From an uncultured Bacteroidia bacterium (GTDB lineage Bacteria > Bacteroidota > Bacteroidia > J057 > CALDDN01), in NCBI GenBank assembly GCA_937936615.1, contig CALDDN010000029.1, positions 1-49,969 of the forward strand: 49,969 nucleotides of DNA. The letters run 5' to 3'. The notes beneath the pieces are model-generated. The model did no database searches, was not told the origin of the DNA, and saw nothing but the letters and a program-made list of their open reading frames with translations. Positions within the stretch are counted from its first letter, which is position 1. Each line of letters starts with the position of its first letter. A program made the position numbers and the translations under genes. Shown one piece after another: positions 39,862 through 47,192 of this stretch.

Positions 39862-42606
39862 ATGCGCATTGGCATCCTCATGGGCGGACCTTCGCGCGAA
39901 CGCGAGATCGCCTTCGCCGGCGGGCGTACCGTCTTCGACAACCTCGACCGGAGCCGCTTTACACCCGTTCCCCTGCTGGTCGACGGTCTGGGGGGCATCG
40001 TCCTGCTCGACTGGCCGTACCTCTACCGCGGCACCCTGCGCGATTTTTTCCCGCCGCCCCACCTGCTGGGGCAGCCCCCCTACCCCGCGCACATCGACCA
40101 GCTCGGCCCCCTCGACCCCGACCGGCTGGCCGCCGCCCGCCACCAGATCGGTGCTCCAATCGATCCAGCTGAGCTGCCGCTGGTCTGCGACCTTATTTTT
40201 ACCACGCTGCACGGCCCCTGGGGCGAGGACGGAACGCTGCAGGGGCTGTGTCAGTGGCTGGGCTTGCCCTATACGGGCGCGGGCATCGCCGGCTCGGCCC
40301 TGGGCATCGACAAAATCGCCCAACGCCGCTGGATGCAGCAGGCGGGCTTCCCCAGCCCGCGCTTTCTGGTCCTCGACCGCGCGGCAGCCTGCAGCCCCCA
40401 GGCCGCCGATCAGATCGCCCGCGAAGTGGGCTTCCCGTGCGTCGTCAAGCACCCCACCCAGGGTTCAAGCATTGGCGTGGCACTGGCCCACACCGCCGCC
40501 GACCTGCCCGACGCCCTGGATGCCGCCTTCCTGCGCCGACGTCTCGACCCGACCGCCTGGCGCAGCCGCACGCCCGCCGACCGCTTCGCCGAGCTGCAAC
40601 GCCTGACCGACCTGCGCTACGAGGTGGGCCTGCCCGCCTGGGCCGAGTGGGCCGACGGCCGCCGCCAGCCCGTCGAAAGCCCCCACGCCCTGGCCGCGCT
40701 CCTCGACTCCGAAACCGAAGCCTTCGAGCTGGTGGCTCTCGATGCCCCCGATGCCGTACTCGTCGAAGAGTTCATTCCGGGCGACGAGTTTTCGGTCATT
40801 GTCCTCGAAACGCCCGAGGGGCGGCCGCTGGCCCTGCCGCCCACGCGCATCCAGAAAAGCGGCCCCGTTTTCGATTACCGCGGCAAATACCTGGCGGGTG
40901 CCGCCAGCAAGCAGACCCCCATGCCCGCCCCGTCCGAAACGATGGCCCACCTCCTGCGTCTGGCCGAAGAACTGCAGCAGGCGGGCGATTTCGGCCCCTG
41001 TGCCCGCCTCGACGGCATCCTCGGTGCCGACGGCGTACCCTATTTCAACGACCCGAACACCACCTCGGGCATGCTACCCAGTTCGTTTCTGTTTCATCAG
41101 GCCGCTGAGGTAGGGCTGTCGCCTACGGCCCTGCTGACCTGCATCATCGAGCAGTCGCTGCGGCAGCGGCGGCGCAGCCCCACGACCCGCCCCCGTGCCG
41201 AAGCCCTGCTCGAACAAATCGGGAAGACTTTGAGCCACTGCGACGAAACGGACACCCGCCGCCAGCGGGTGGGGGTCGTGCTGGGGGGCTTCTCCACCGA
41301 GCGGCATATTGCCGTCGAAAGCGGACGCAACGCCTGGCAAAAACTCCTGAGCAGCGAAGCCTACGAACCGGTGCCGCTCTTCCTGCTCGATCATCGCCTG
41401 CTCTACCTGCCCCAGAAAGCCGCTCTGGGCCTCAAAGAAAGCGACCCGCCTTTCGGCCTCTGGGAACTGCCGCTGCCGCTGCTGCTCAAGGACAACGCCG
41501 ACGACATTGCCCGCCAGGTGGCCGCAAGCATTGGCACGCCGCACGAACGGCGCGGACCCCTGGCCCAACAGTACGAGCGGGCCGCGCCCCTGCGCGACCG
41601 CTACGCTACAGCGCAGACCGAAACACCCCGATTCATCCCGTTTTCGGAGCTGGCGCGGCATGTCGATCTGATTTTCAACACGGCTCACGGACGGCCGGGC
41701 GAGGATGGAACCCTGGCGGCAATCTTCGAGGAACTGGGCCTGCCGCACAACGGCTGCGATCCCGCCGCCGCGAGCCTCACGATGGACAAGGCCGCTACCA
41801 ACGCCGCCCTCGATGCCCTGGGCTTCCGAACGCCCCGCCGCCGGCTGCTCTGCGCCGACGAGTGGACAGGACGGCTGACCGAATCGCTGCTTCAGGGTCT
41901 GACCCGAATCGCGGATGGCGAACTGCAGCCCTGGCTCGTAGCCAAACCCAACGACGAGGGCTGCAGCAGTGCCGTCCGCCGCCTCCAAAGCCCGCAAGCT
42001 TTGGAGGCTTACTTGCGACTGGCCTTCCGCCAGGCCCATGCCTGGGACGAACGGCTGGCCCAGTTGCTGGATGTGCGCTCGCCCCTCGATTTTCCGGCCA
42101 AAGACGAGGTGCTGCTCGAAGAATGGATTGGGCCGCAGGCGGGCAGCCGGCTCATGGAAATCACCGTCGGGTTTTACACCGAGTATGCGCCCGATGGCGG
42201 GGTAGTCTGGCAGGTCTTTGAACCCAGTCAAACGGAGGCGCAGCTGGGTCTGCTGACGCTGGAAGAAAAGTTTCTGGCAGGCGAGGGCCTCAACCGCACC
42301 CCCGCGCCTTTTGCCGACGACCCCGACACGCAGGAGCGCATATCGGCGGGCATCCGCAGCCAGGTGGCAGCGGCCATGCAGGGTCTCGGGGTTACGGGCT
42401 ATGGGCGGGTGGATGCGTTTGTGCGCATCGATGCCGGTTTCAATTTTGAATTGATTTTCATCGAAGTCAATACCTTGCCCGGTTTCACCCCTGCGACGGT
42501 GCTCTTTCATCAGGCGGCACGGGCCGGTCTGCGTCCCATCGACCTGATGGAGAAAATCCTTAGTTTTGGCCGTGAACGGGCGGCCCGTCAGCAGGCCCTG
42601 GCCTGA
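39862..42606 (+). CDS. ddl: Tandem D-alanine-D-alanine ligase (two ATP-grasp halves)
   Basis: D-Ala-D-Ala ligase joins two D-Ala for peptidoglycan; it is normally 300-370 residues, but this protein has 914, made of two complete Ddl-like units. The first (about 1-440) has GGPSREREIAFAGG, HGPWGEDGTLQGL, LPYTGAGIAGSALGIDK, VVKHPTQGSSIG and FDYRGKYLAG, but its metal site reads FNDPNTTSG rather than the usual NEINTxPG. The second (about 468-914) has GGFSTERHIAVESG, HGRPGEDGTLAAI and a textbook FIEVNTLPGFTP, but LPHNG replaces PYTG and LLTLEEKFLAG replaces the YDYxxKY block. The gene occupies the usual ddl position before the PASTA gene. The two halves look complementary in what each has kept. Confidence 0.88.
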   Translation: MRIGILMGGPSREREIAFAGGRTVFDNLDRSRFTPVPLLVDGLGGIVLLDWPYLYRGTLRDFFPPPHLLGQPPYPAHIDQLGPLDPDRLAAARHQIGAPIDPAELPLVCDLIFTTLHGPWGEDGTLQGLCQWLGLPYTGAGIAGSALGIDKIAQRRWMQQAGFPSPRFLVLDRAAACSPQAADQIAREVGFPCVVKHPTQGSSIGVALAHTAADLPDALDAAFLRRRLDPTAWRSRTPADRFAELQRLTDLRYEVGLPAWAEWADGRRQPVESPHALAALLDSETEAFELVALDAPDAVLVEEFIPGDEFSVIVLETPEGRPLALPPTRIQKSGPVFDYRGKYLAGAASKQTPMPAPSETMAHLLRLAEELQQAGDFGPCARLDGILGADGVPYFNDPNTTSGMLPSSFLFHQAAEVGLSPTALLTCIIEQSLRQRRRSPTTRPRAEALLEQIGKTLSHCDETDTRRQRVGVVLGGFSTERHIAVESGRNAWQKLLSSEAYEPVPLFLLDHRLLYLPQKAALGLKESDPPFGLWELPLPLLLKDNADDIARQVAASIGTPHERRGPLAQQYERAAPLRDRYATAQTETPRFIPFSELARHVDLIFNTAHGRPGEDGTLAAIFEELGLPHNGCDPAAASLTMDKAATNAALDALGFRTPRRRLLCADEWTGRLTESLLQGLTRIADGELQPWLVAKPNDEGCSSAVRRLQSPQALEAYLRLAFRQAHAWDERLAQLLDVRSPLDFPAKDEVLLEEWIGPQAGSRLMEITVGFYTEYAPDGGVVWQVFEPSQTEAQLGLLTLEEKFLAGEGLNRTPAPFADDPDTQERISAGIRSQVAAAMQGLGVTGYGRVDAFVRIDAGFNFELIFIEVNTLPGFTPATVLFHQAARAGLRPIDLMEKILSFGRERAARQQALA

Positions 42607-42628
42607 AAAGCCGTACCCCATCAAGCCC

Positions 42629-43552
42629 ATGTCAGCGACAAATTACGAAAGCGATCCCTACGCCCCCGAACCACGAGCCACCCTGCGGCAGTATCTGGTG
42701 AGTACGGAATTCCTCCTCACGCTGGGTAGTCTGTTTTTTGGGGGGGTGCTGCTGGTGCTGCTGCTCTTTTACGTGATCCTGCCCTGGATGACCAACCACA
42801 ACAAGACGGTCGATGTACCCGACGTTACGTCCGATCCGCTGAAAAAACGCTACGTCAAGGTTGACGAGGCGTTTGCCGACCTCGAACGGGCAGGACTGCA
42901 TCCGGTGGTCAACGACTCGCAATACTACCGCGACCTGCCCCCGCTGTGCGTCATCCGGCAGGAACCGATAGGGCTGAGTATCGTCAAACCGGGACGTACG
43001 GTCTATCTGGTCGTCAACAAGCGCACGCCACCCGCCGTCAAAGTACCCGATGTGGTCGATATCAACCTCGATCAGGCCCGCAGCCTGCTCGAAAACTGGA
43101 AGTTGAAGGTGGGCCGCCTGACCTACACCCAGGGCGAATACCCCAACCTGGTACTCAAAGCCCTGTACCGCGGACGCGAACTGGAGAAATTCGAGGAAGT
43201 ACCCGAAGGGTCGGCCATCGATCTGGTAGTCAGCCGGGGGCATGGCCCCACCCGCGTGGAACTGCCCAACCTGCTGGGGCTTGAGCTTCAGCAGGCCGTT
43301 TCGCGGCTCAACCTGCTGGGCCTGCGGGCCAGCGTCAGCTACGATGAAGCCTCCAGAAAACCCGTAGGCACGGTAGTCAACCAGTCGCCCCGCGCCGGCT
43401 CGCAGGACTCGGTATTCCAGAATGTGGTGGTGTATCTGACGGTGGCTGGCAGCCCCGATGCCGCCATCGAAGGCCCTTCCACCAGCGGTACTGCCGATTC
43501 GTCGGCAGCTAAAACCAAAAAGCCCGCCAACACCCGCGAGAGAAATGACTAA
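42629..43552 (+). CDS. PASTA-domain membrane protein
   Basis: The 307-residue protein has a cytoplasmic N-terminus, one membrane helix (about 34-56) and three PASTA domains outside, beginning VDVPDVTSDPL, VKVPDVVDINLDQARSLL and VELPNLLGLELQQAVSRL, then a low-complexity Ser/Thr/Lys tail. PASTA domains bind muropeptides or beta-lactams; here no kinase domain is attached. In many Bacteroidota this gene follows ddl, as it does here 22 bp downstream. ATG 42629 is the natural start; the ORF-track start lies within ddl. The stop overlaps the next gene (ATGACTAA). Confidence 0.92.
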   Translation: MSATNYESDPYAPEPRATLRQYLVSTEFLLTLGSLFFGGVLLVLLLFYVILPWMTNHNKTVDVPDVTSDPLKKRYVKVDEAFADLERAGLHPVVNDSQYYRDLPPLCVIRQEPIGLSIVKPGRTVYLVVNKRTPPAVKVPDVVDINLDQARSLLENWKLKVGRLTYTQGEYPNLVLKALYRGRELEKFEEVPEGSAIDLVVSRGHGPTRVELPNLLGLELQQAVSRLNLLGLRASVSYDEASRKPVGTVVNQSPRAGSQDSVFQNVVVYLTVAGSPDAAIEGPSTSGTADSSAAKTKKPANTRERND

Positions 43553-45590
43553 AAAGGCCGGTCTGGTCGTTAGCTGGGCAATGATCCGCCGTGGAACCGC
43601 GCTACTGATTGGCTGGCTCGCGTGCCTGCACGTGCTTCAGGCTCAGGAGGTCTGGCGGCATCGCAATCAGGCATTGATTCAGGATTCGGCTACTTCTTTC
43701 TTTTATTTTTCAAAAAATAATGATAGTGAATTTTTGAAAGAAAAAAGAAATGAAAATCAGGCACACAAGCAAGCCACCGGCGAGCCGCGGACGCTGACCC
43801 TGCCGTTTTTCGAGGATTTCAACCTGGGCCACAGCGGGCCGCTCGACGATGCCCGCCGCTTCGTTCCCGACACGCTGCGCTGGTTCAGCAACCGCGGCGT
43901 GCAGCTCAACCGCTCGAGCGCCATCGATCCGCCCGATTTCGGGGTCGCGGTTTTCGACGGTGCGGCCGACGACGGACGCGGCTGGCTGCTGCTGCCCATC
44001 GCCGTTACCGACGGGGCCGACACGCTGACCTCGCACGCCTTCGATCTGCGATCGTATGCGCTGGCCGACAGCCTGCGCCTGAGCTTCTGGTACCAGGGGG
44101 GCGGACGCATGGAACGACCCGATACGGTCGATTCGCTGATCCTCGAATTTCGCGATTCCGTGGGCGACTTCCGGCGGGTCTGGGCCAGTGCCGAGGTCGA
44201 TACCAGCCGCTTTCGCTATGCATCCATTCCCCTGGAAGACAGCCTTTTTCTGCACAGGCGATTCCAGTTTCGGCTGCGCAACATCGCCACGCGCAACGGC
44301 CCCTTCGACCAGTGGTTTGTGGATCACATCTGGCTGGCGGCCGGTCGGAGCGCGGGCGACAGCCTGCCGGTCGATCGGGCGGTCGTGGGACTGAAACGCG
44401 GCCTGCTCTGGCCCTACACAGCCTTGCCGCGGCGGGTGCTCAACGGCCTGATGTACAACAAGGATTCGATCGTAGTAGAGCTGCGCTCGACCGACAGCCT
44501 GGAACAGAACTCGCGTTTGCACGTCATGCTCAGCGACCCTACGGGAGGCGTGGGCCTCATTGATGTGCGACGCGACAGCGTGGTTTTGCCGCCCCTGGCC
44601 GACCAACAAAAGGCCGTGCGCTTCGACGATCCCACGCGCTGGACCTATGCCCAGAACAGCATGCTGCGCCACACCGCCTACCTCGATTCCTCGGAGCGCG
44701 ACCGCTACCGGCGCAACGACACGCTGCGGCTCGATTTTCGGGCCGATACCCTCTATGCCCTCGACGATGGCGAGGCCGAAAGCTGGTACGGGGTAACCAA
44801 TCCGGGGGCACCCTTCGCCCAGATGTTTTACTGCGAGCAGCCCGAACGCCTGCAGGCGGTTTGGCTCACGTTCGTACCCCGCGAGACGGTCTACGATACG
44901 GCCCTGACCTTCAACCTGGGCATCTGGTCGTTTCGGGTCGATACCATCCGCAAGGTGGGGGTCTTCCTGCGGGATTCCATTTTTCTGGATACGATTATTA
45001 CGCCGGTCTATCTGTCTGGCATTGAAGATACGGTACGCTACGGGCCGGTGCCCAACTTCTTCCGCCGCTATGCCTTCGATGCGGCAGCTGTGGCCGATGG
45101 CCTGACTACGGTACAGGGTTATTTTCTGGTGGGGCTGATCCAGCGGCAGGGCATTCCCATCGGGGTCGGCTACGACCTGAATGCCAACAGTGCACAACGG
45201 ATCGTCTTTCAGGTGCGGCCCCAGGTGTGGGCGGCAACCGCCGGCACGGGTACGCTCATGATCCGGCCCGAGGTGGCCAACGCCTACCCCCGGCGCGAAC
45301 CGCCGGCCCGCACCACCTCGGGCGGTCTGCGCATCTACCCCAACCCCGTACGAGGCTCGCGGCTGAGTCTGGACCAGAGCACGGGCGAGGCCCTCAACGG
45401 GGTGCGCTGGCAGCTGCTCGACATTACCGGGCGCACGGTGGGGGACGGAACGGCTCCGCGCTGGACCTGGCCTCAAACCCTCGACCTGGGCACCGCGCCA
45501 CCGGCGGGGGTTTACGTGCTTCGGGTGCAAGGTACCACGGATTCAGGGTTTTATAACGCATGGACAACGCGGCTGCTTTTCGTAGACTGA
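43545..45590 (+). CDS. T9SS type A secreted protein of unknown function
   Basis: The protein (about 681 residues from ATG 43545, or 669 from ATG 43581) has a signal peptide (ALLIGWLACLHVLQAQ), a large beta-rich region with no enzyme signature that I recognise, and a C-terminal type A sorting domain: LRIYPNPVRGSRLSL, VRWQLLDITGRTVGDG and PPAGVYVLRVQG. It should be secreted by the T9SS and anchored on the surface. Its start overlaps the PASTA stop by 8 bp, and its end overlaps bshB1, so all four genes read as one operon. A sharp AT-rich palindrome lies in its 5' part (43697-43750), coding for a Lys/Asn/Phe-rich stretch. Confidence 0.85.
   Translation: MTKKAGLVVSWAMIRRGTALLIGWLACLHVLQAQEVWRHRNQALIQDSATSFFYFSKNNDSEFLKEKRNENQAHKQATGEPRTLTLPFFEDFNLGHSGPLDDARRFVPDTLRWFSNRGVQLNRSSAIDPPDFGVAVFDGAADDGRGWLLLPIAVTDGADTLTSHAFDLRSYALADSLRLSFWYQGGGRMERPDTVDSLILEFRDSVGDFRRVWASAEVDTSRFRYASIPLEDSLFLHRRFQFRLRNIATRNGPFDQWFVDHIWLAAGRSAGDSLPVDRAVVGLKRGLLWPYTALPRRVLNGLMYNKDSIVVELRSTDSLEQNSRLHVMLSDPTGGVGLIDVRRDSVVLPPLADQQKAVRFDDPTRWTYAQNSMLRHTAYLDSSERDRYRRNDTLRLDFRADTLYALDDGEAESWYGVTNPGAPFAQMFYCEQPERLQAVWLTFVPRETVYDTALTFNLGIWSFRVDTIRKVGVFLRDSIFLDTIITPVYLSGIEDTVRYGPVPNFFRRYAFDAAAVADGLTTVQGYFLVGLIQRQGIPIGVGYDLNANSAQRIVFQVRPQVWAATAGTGTLMIRPEVANAYPRREPPARTTSGGLRIYPNPVRGSRLSLDQSTGEALNGVRWQLLDITGRTVGDGTAPRWTWPQTLDLGTAPPAGVYVLRVQGTTDSGFYNAWTTRLLFVD
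43697..43750. repeat. AT-rich imperfect inverted repeat inside the T9SS gene
   Basis: Two 20-base arms (43697-43716 and 43731-43750) are complementary at 18 positions around a 14-base loop. The stretch is almost pure A/T inside a GC-rich gene, and it keeps the reading frame (SFFYFSKNNDSEFLKEK). It could fold into a long hairpin in the mRNA or DNA. Confidence 0.75.
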
Positions 45591-46303
45591 CCTCTGTCGA
45601 GGTGCTGGCCATCGGGGTTCATCCCGATGATGTGGAACTGGGCTGCGGGGGCACGCTGCTCAAGCTGCGGGCGGCAGGCCGGTCGGTGGCCATCGTGGAC
45701 CTGACGCGGGGCGAACTGGGTACACGGGGTACGCCCGAACTGCGCCTGCAGGAAGCAGCGGAAGCGGCCCGAATTCTGGGAATCGAACAGCGGCTCAACC
45801 TGGGCCTGCGCGACGGCTTTATCGGTGAGAGTGAGGCCGAGGTGCGGGCGGTGATCGGGGCGTTGCGGGCCTTTCGCCCGCGGGTGGTGCTGGCCAACGC
45901 ACTGGAAGACCGCCACCCTGACCACGGTCAGGCGGCGGCACTGGTGCGGCGGGCGTGCTTCCTGAGCGGCCTGCGGCGCATCGAGACGGCAGCCGGCGGC
46001 GAGGTACAGGCCCCCTGGCGGCCCGATCACCTGTACTGCTACATTCAGGATCGGTGGCTGCAGCCGAGCTTCGTAGTCGATATTTCGAGCCATTTTGAAA
46101 GAAAGCTGGACGCGGTGCGGGCGTTCCGGTCGCAGTTTTACGACCCGCAGAGCCAGGAACCGGAAACCTATATATCCTCACTGGCTTTTGGGGAGTACCA
46201 CCGTGCGCGGGCGCGGGAAATGGGTCATTTCATCGGGGCGGCCTACGGCGAGGGCTTTGTGGCGGGTGGGCCGCTGGTGTCGGAATTGCTGCCCGGGCTG
46301 TAA
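45560..46303 (+). CDS. bshB1: Bacillithiol biosynthesis deacetylase BshB1
   Basis: BshB1 is a zinc-dependent LmbE-type deacetylase that removes the acetyl group from GlcNAc-malate in bacillithiol synthesis. The 247-residue protein shows the zinc motif GVHPDDVELGCGGTLL, then DLTRGELGTRGTPELR, NLGLRDGFIG, the second zinc/catalytic block DRHPDHGQAA and the C-terminal FVVDISSHFERKLDAVRAF and FYDPQSQEPETYISS, a close match to Bacteroidota BshB1. The start at 45560 lies in the last 31 bases of the preceding T9SS gene, so the two are translationally coupled. BshA and BshC are not in this window. Confidence 0.94.
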   Translation: MDNAAAFRRLTSVEVLAIGVHPDDVELGCGGTLLKLRAAGRSVAIVDLTRGELGTRGTPELRLQEAAEAARILGIEQRLNLGLRDGFIGESEAEVRAVIGALRAFRPRVVLANALEDRHPDHGQAAALVRRACFLSGLRRIETAAGGEVQAPWRPDHLYCYIQDRWLQPSFVVDISSHFERKLDAVRAFRSQFYDPQSQEPETYISSLAFGEYHRARAREMGHFIGAAYGEGFVAGGPLVSELLPGL

Positions 46304-46318
46304 AGATGTGAAAACAGA

Positions 46319-46981
46319 TCATTGATCGTCCGACAGGGCCAGGCGGGCTTCGATGCGGCGTCTGGTTTCGTGGAGGATGTTCCAGATGATGCGCAGCTCG
46401 GCTGCATCGGTGGCGTCGTAGCCCTGCGATTCGGCGAAAGTCGTGGCGTCGAGGTAGACGAACCGCCAGTAAGGCCCCACGATGTAGCAGCCGTAAAGCG
46501 GCTCGCCGTCCGCGTTGAGGTGCTGGGCAGCAATCATCGTAATGAGCAGCTGGCCCTGGGGATCTCCTTCGGCATTGAGCCCGCGCTTGTACTCGTGGAT
46601 GAAAAAGTAAGGCCGCTCGGGTTGCTCGATGCCGGCGGCGACCATCGCATCGACCTGGCCGGCGGTTTTGCGATTGTCAGCCAAATGCAGGCTCAGCACT
46701 CGGTTGTGAAACAGGTTGTAGGTGCGGCCCCAGAAGCGGATCAGACTGAGCAGCGGGCCAATAAACCGCCCGAAAAGCTCGTACTCGTTCCAGGCCGACA
46801 CAAAACGCTGCAGTTCCAGCCGCAGCTCGTTCAGGCGCTGGTCGGTAATGGGATCGATCTCTTTGCGGGATTCCAGCCATTGCTTGAAGTCGGGCAACTC
46901 GTCGTTACGCTGAAGATTGAAGGCAAGCTCAACCTGGCCGATGGGCCATTCGCTAAAGTTACTGTACCATTTGGGTTTCAT
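46319..46981 (-). CDS. Hypothetical protein with PD-(D/E)XK nuclease-like core
   Basis: This 220-residue protein belongs to a family that I recall from Bacteroidota and cyanobacteria, often present in several copies. The C-terminal half has FFIHEYKRG, where E-x-K could be the active-site pair of a PD-(D/E)XK fold, followed by DPQGQLLITMIAAQHLNADG and PLYGCYIVGPYWRFVYLD. The N-terminal half is helical and charged. No partner methylase is present, so it is not an obvious restriction enzyme; function is unknown. The gene converges on bshB1 with a 15-bp gap. A short copy of its 3' end lies upstream at 47001-47056. Confidence 0.7.
   Translation of the reverse strand: MKPKWYSNFSEWPIGQVELAFNLQRNDELPDFKQWLESRKEIDPITDQRLNELRLELQRFVSAWNEYELFGRFIGPLLSLIRFWGRTYNLFHNRVLSLHLADNRKTAGQVDAMVAAGIEQPERPYFFIHEYKRGLNAEGDPQGQLLITMIAAQHLNADGEPLYGCYIVGPYWRFVYLDATTFAESQGYDATDAAELRIIWNILHETRRRIEARLALSDDQ
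46339..46394. repeat. Direct repeat, copy 1 (3' end of the hypothetical gene)
   Basis: These 56 bases recur at 47001-47056 with a single difference. Copy 1 lies within the intact gene and codes for the segment around NILHETRRRIEARLA. Confidence 0.9.
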
Positions 46982-47000
46982 GATGGAGCAGGGATTAAAG

Positions 47001-47056
47001 CCAGGCGGGCTTCGATGCGGCGTCTGGTTTAGTGGAGGATGTTCCAGATGATGCGC
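47001..47056 (-). pseudogene. Remnant of a paralogue of the upstream hypothetical gene
   Basis: The 56 bases are 55/56 identical to 46339-46394 in the same orientation. The one difference turns the Glu codon GAA (after NILH) into TAA on the minus strand. Sequence on either side is unrelated to the intact gene, so only this 3' fragment remains. No longer coding frame fits it. Confidence 0.75.
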
Positions 47057-47192
47057 GGCTGGCCGGCATTGCCGAAGTAAAAAAGGAGCTGTCTAAAGCC
47101 GATGGGTGCAACTCTGTTTGGGGCATTTCGAAGCGGTCATGCGGCCCATTCCCCAAGTTACAGCCTGCCGTGCAGCAGGGCAAGCAGGCCCC

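Noticed and set aside
39802-40452. N-terminal extension of the GT2 ORF
   Set aside because: This part is antisense to the ligase gene and lies upstream of the GT2 promoter box.
42159-42300. Possible frameshift joining two separate ligase genes
   Set aside because: The reading frame is continuous through both halves and both contain ordered family motifs, so a fusion is the simpler reading.
41074-42630. 518-codon ORF on the minus strand
   Set aside because: Antisense to the second half of the tandem ligase.
43710-45530. 606-codon ORF on the minus strand
   Set aside because: Antisense to the T9SS type A gene, which has a signal peptide and sorting domain.
46995-47183. 62-codon ORF on the minus strand
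   Set aside because: It crosses the duplicated fragment in a different frame from the parent gene and has no coding support.
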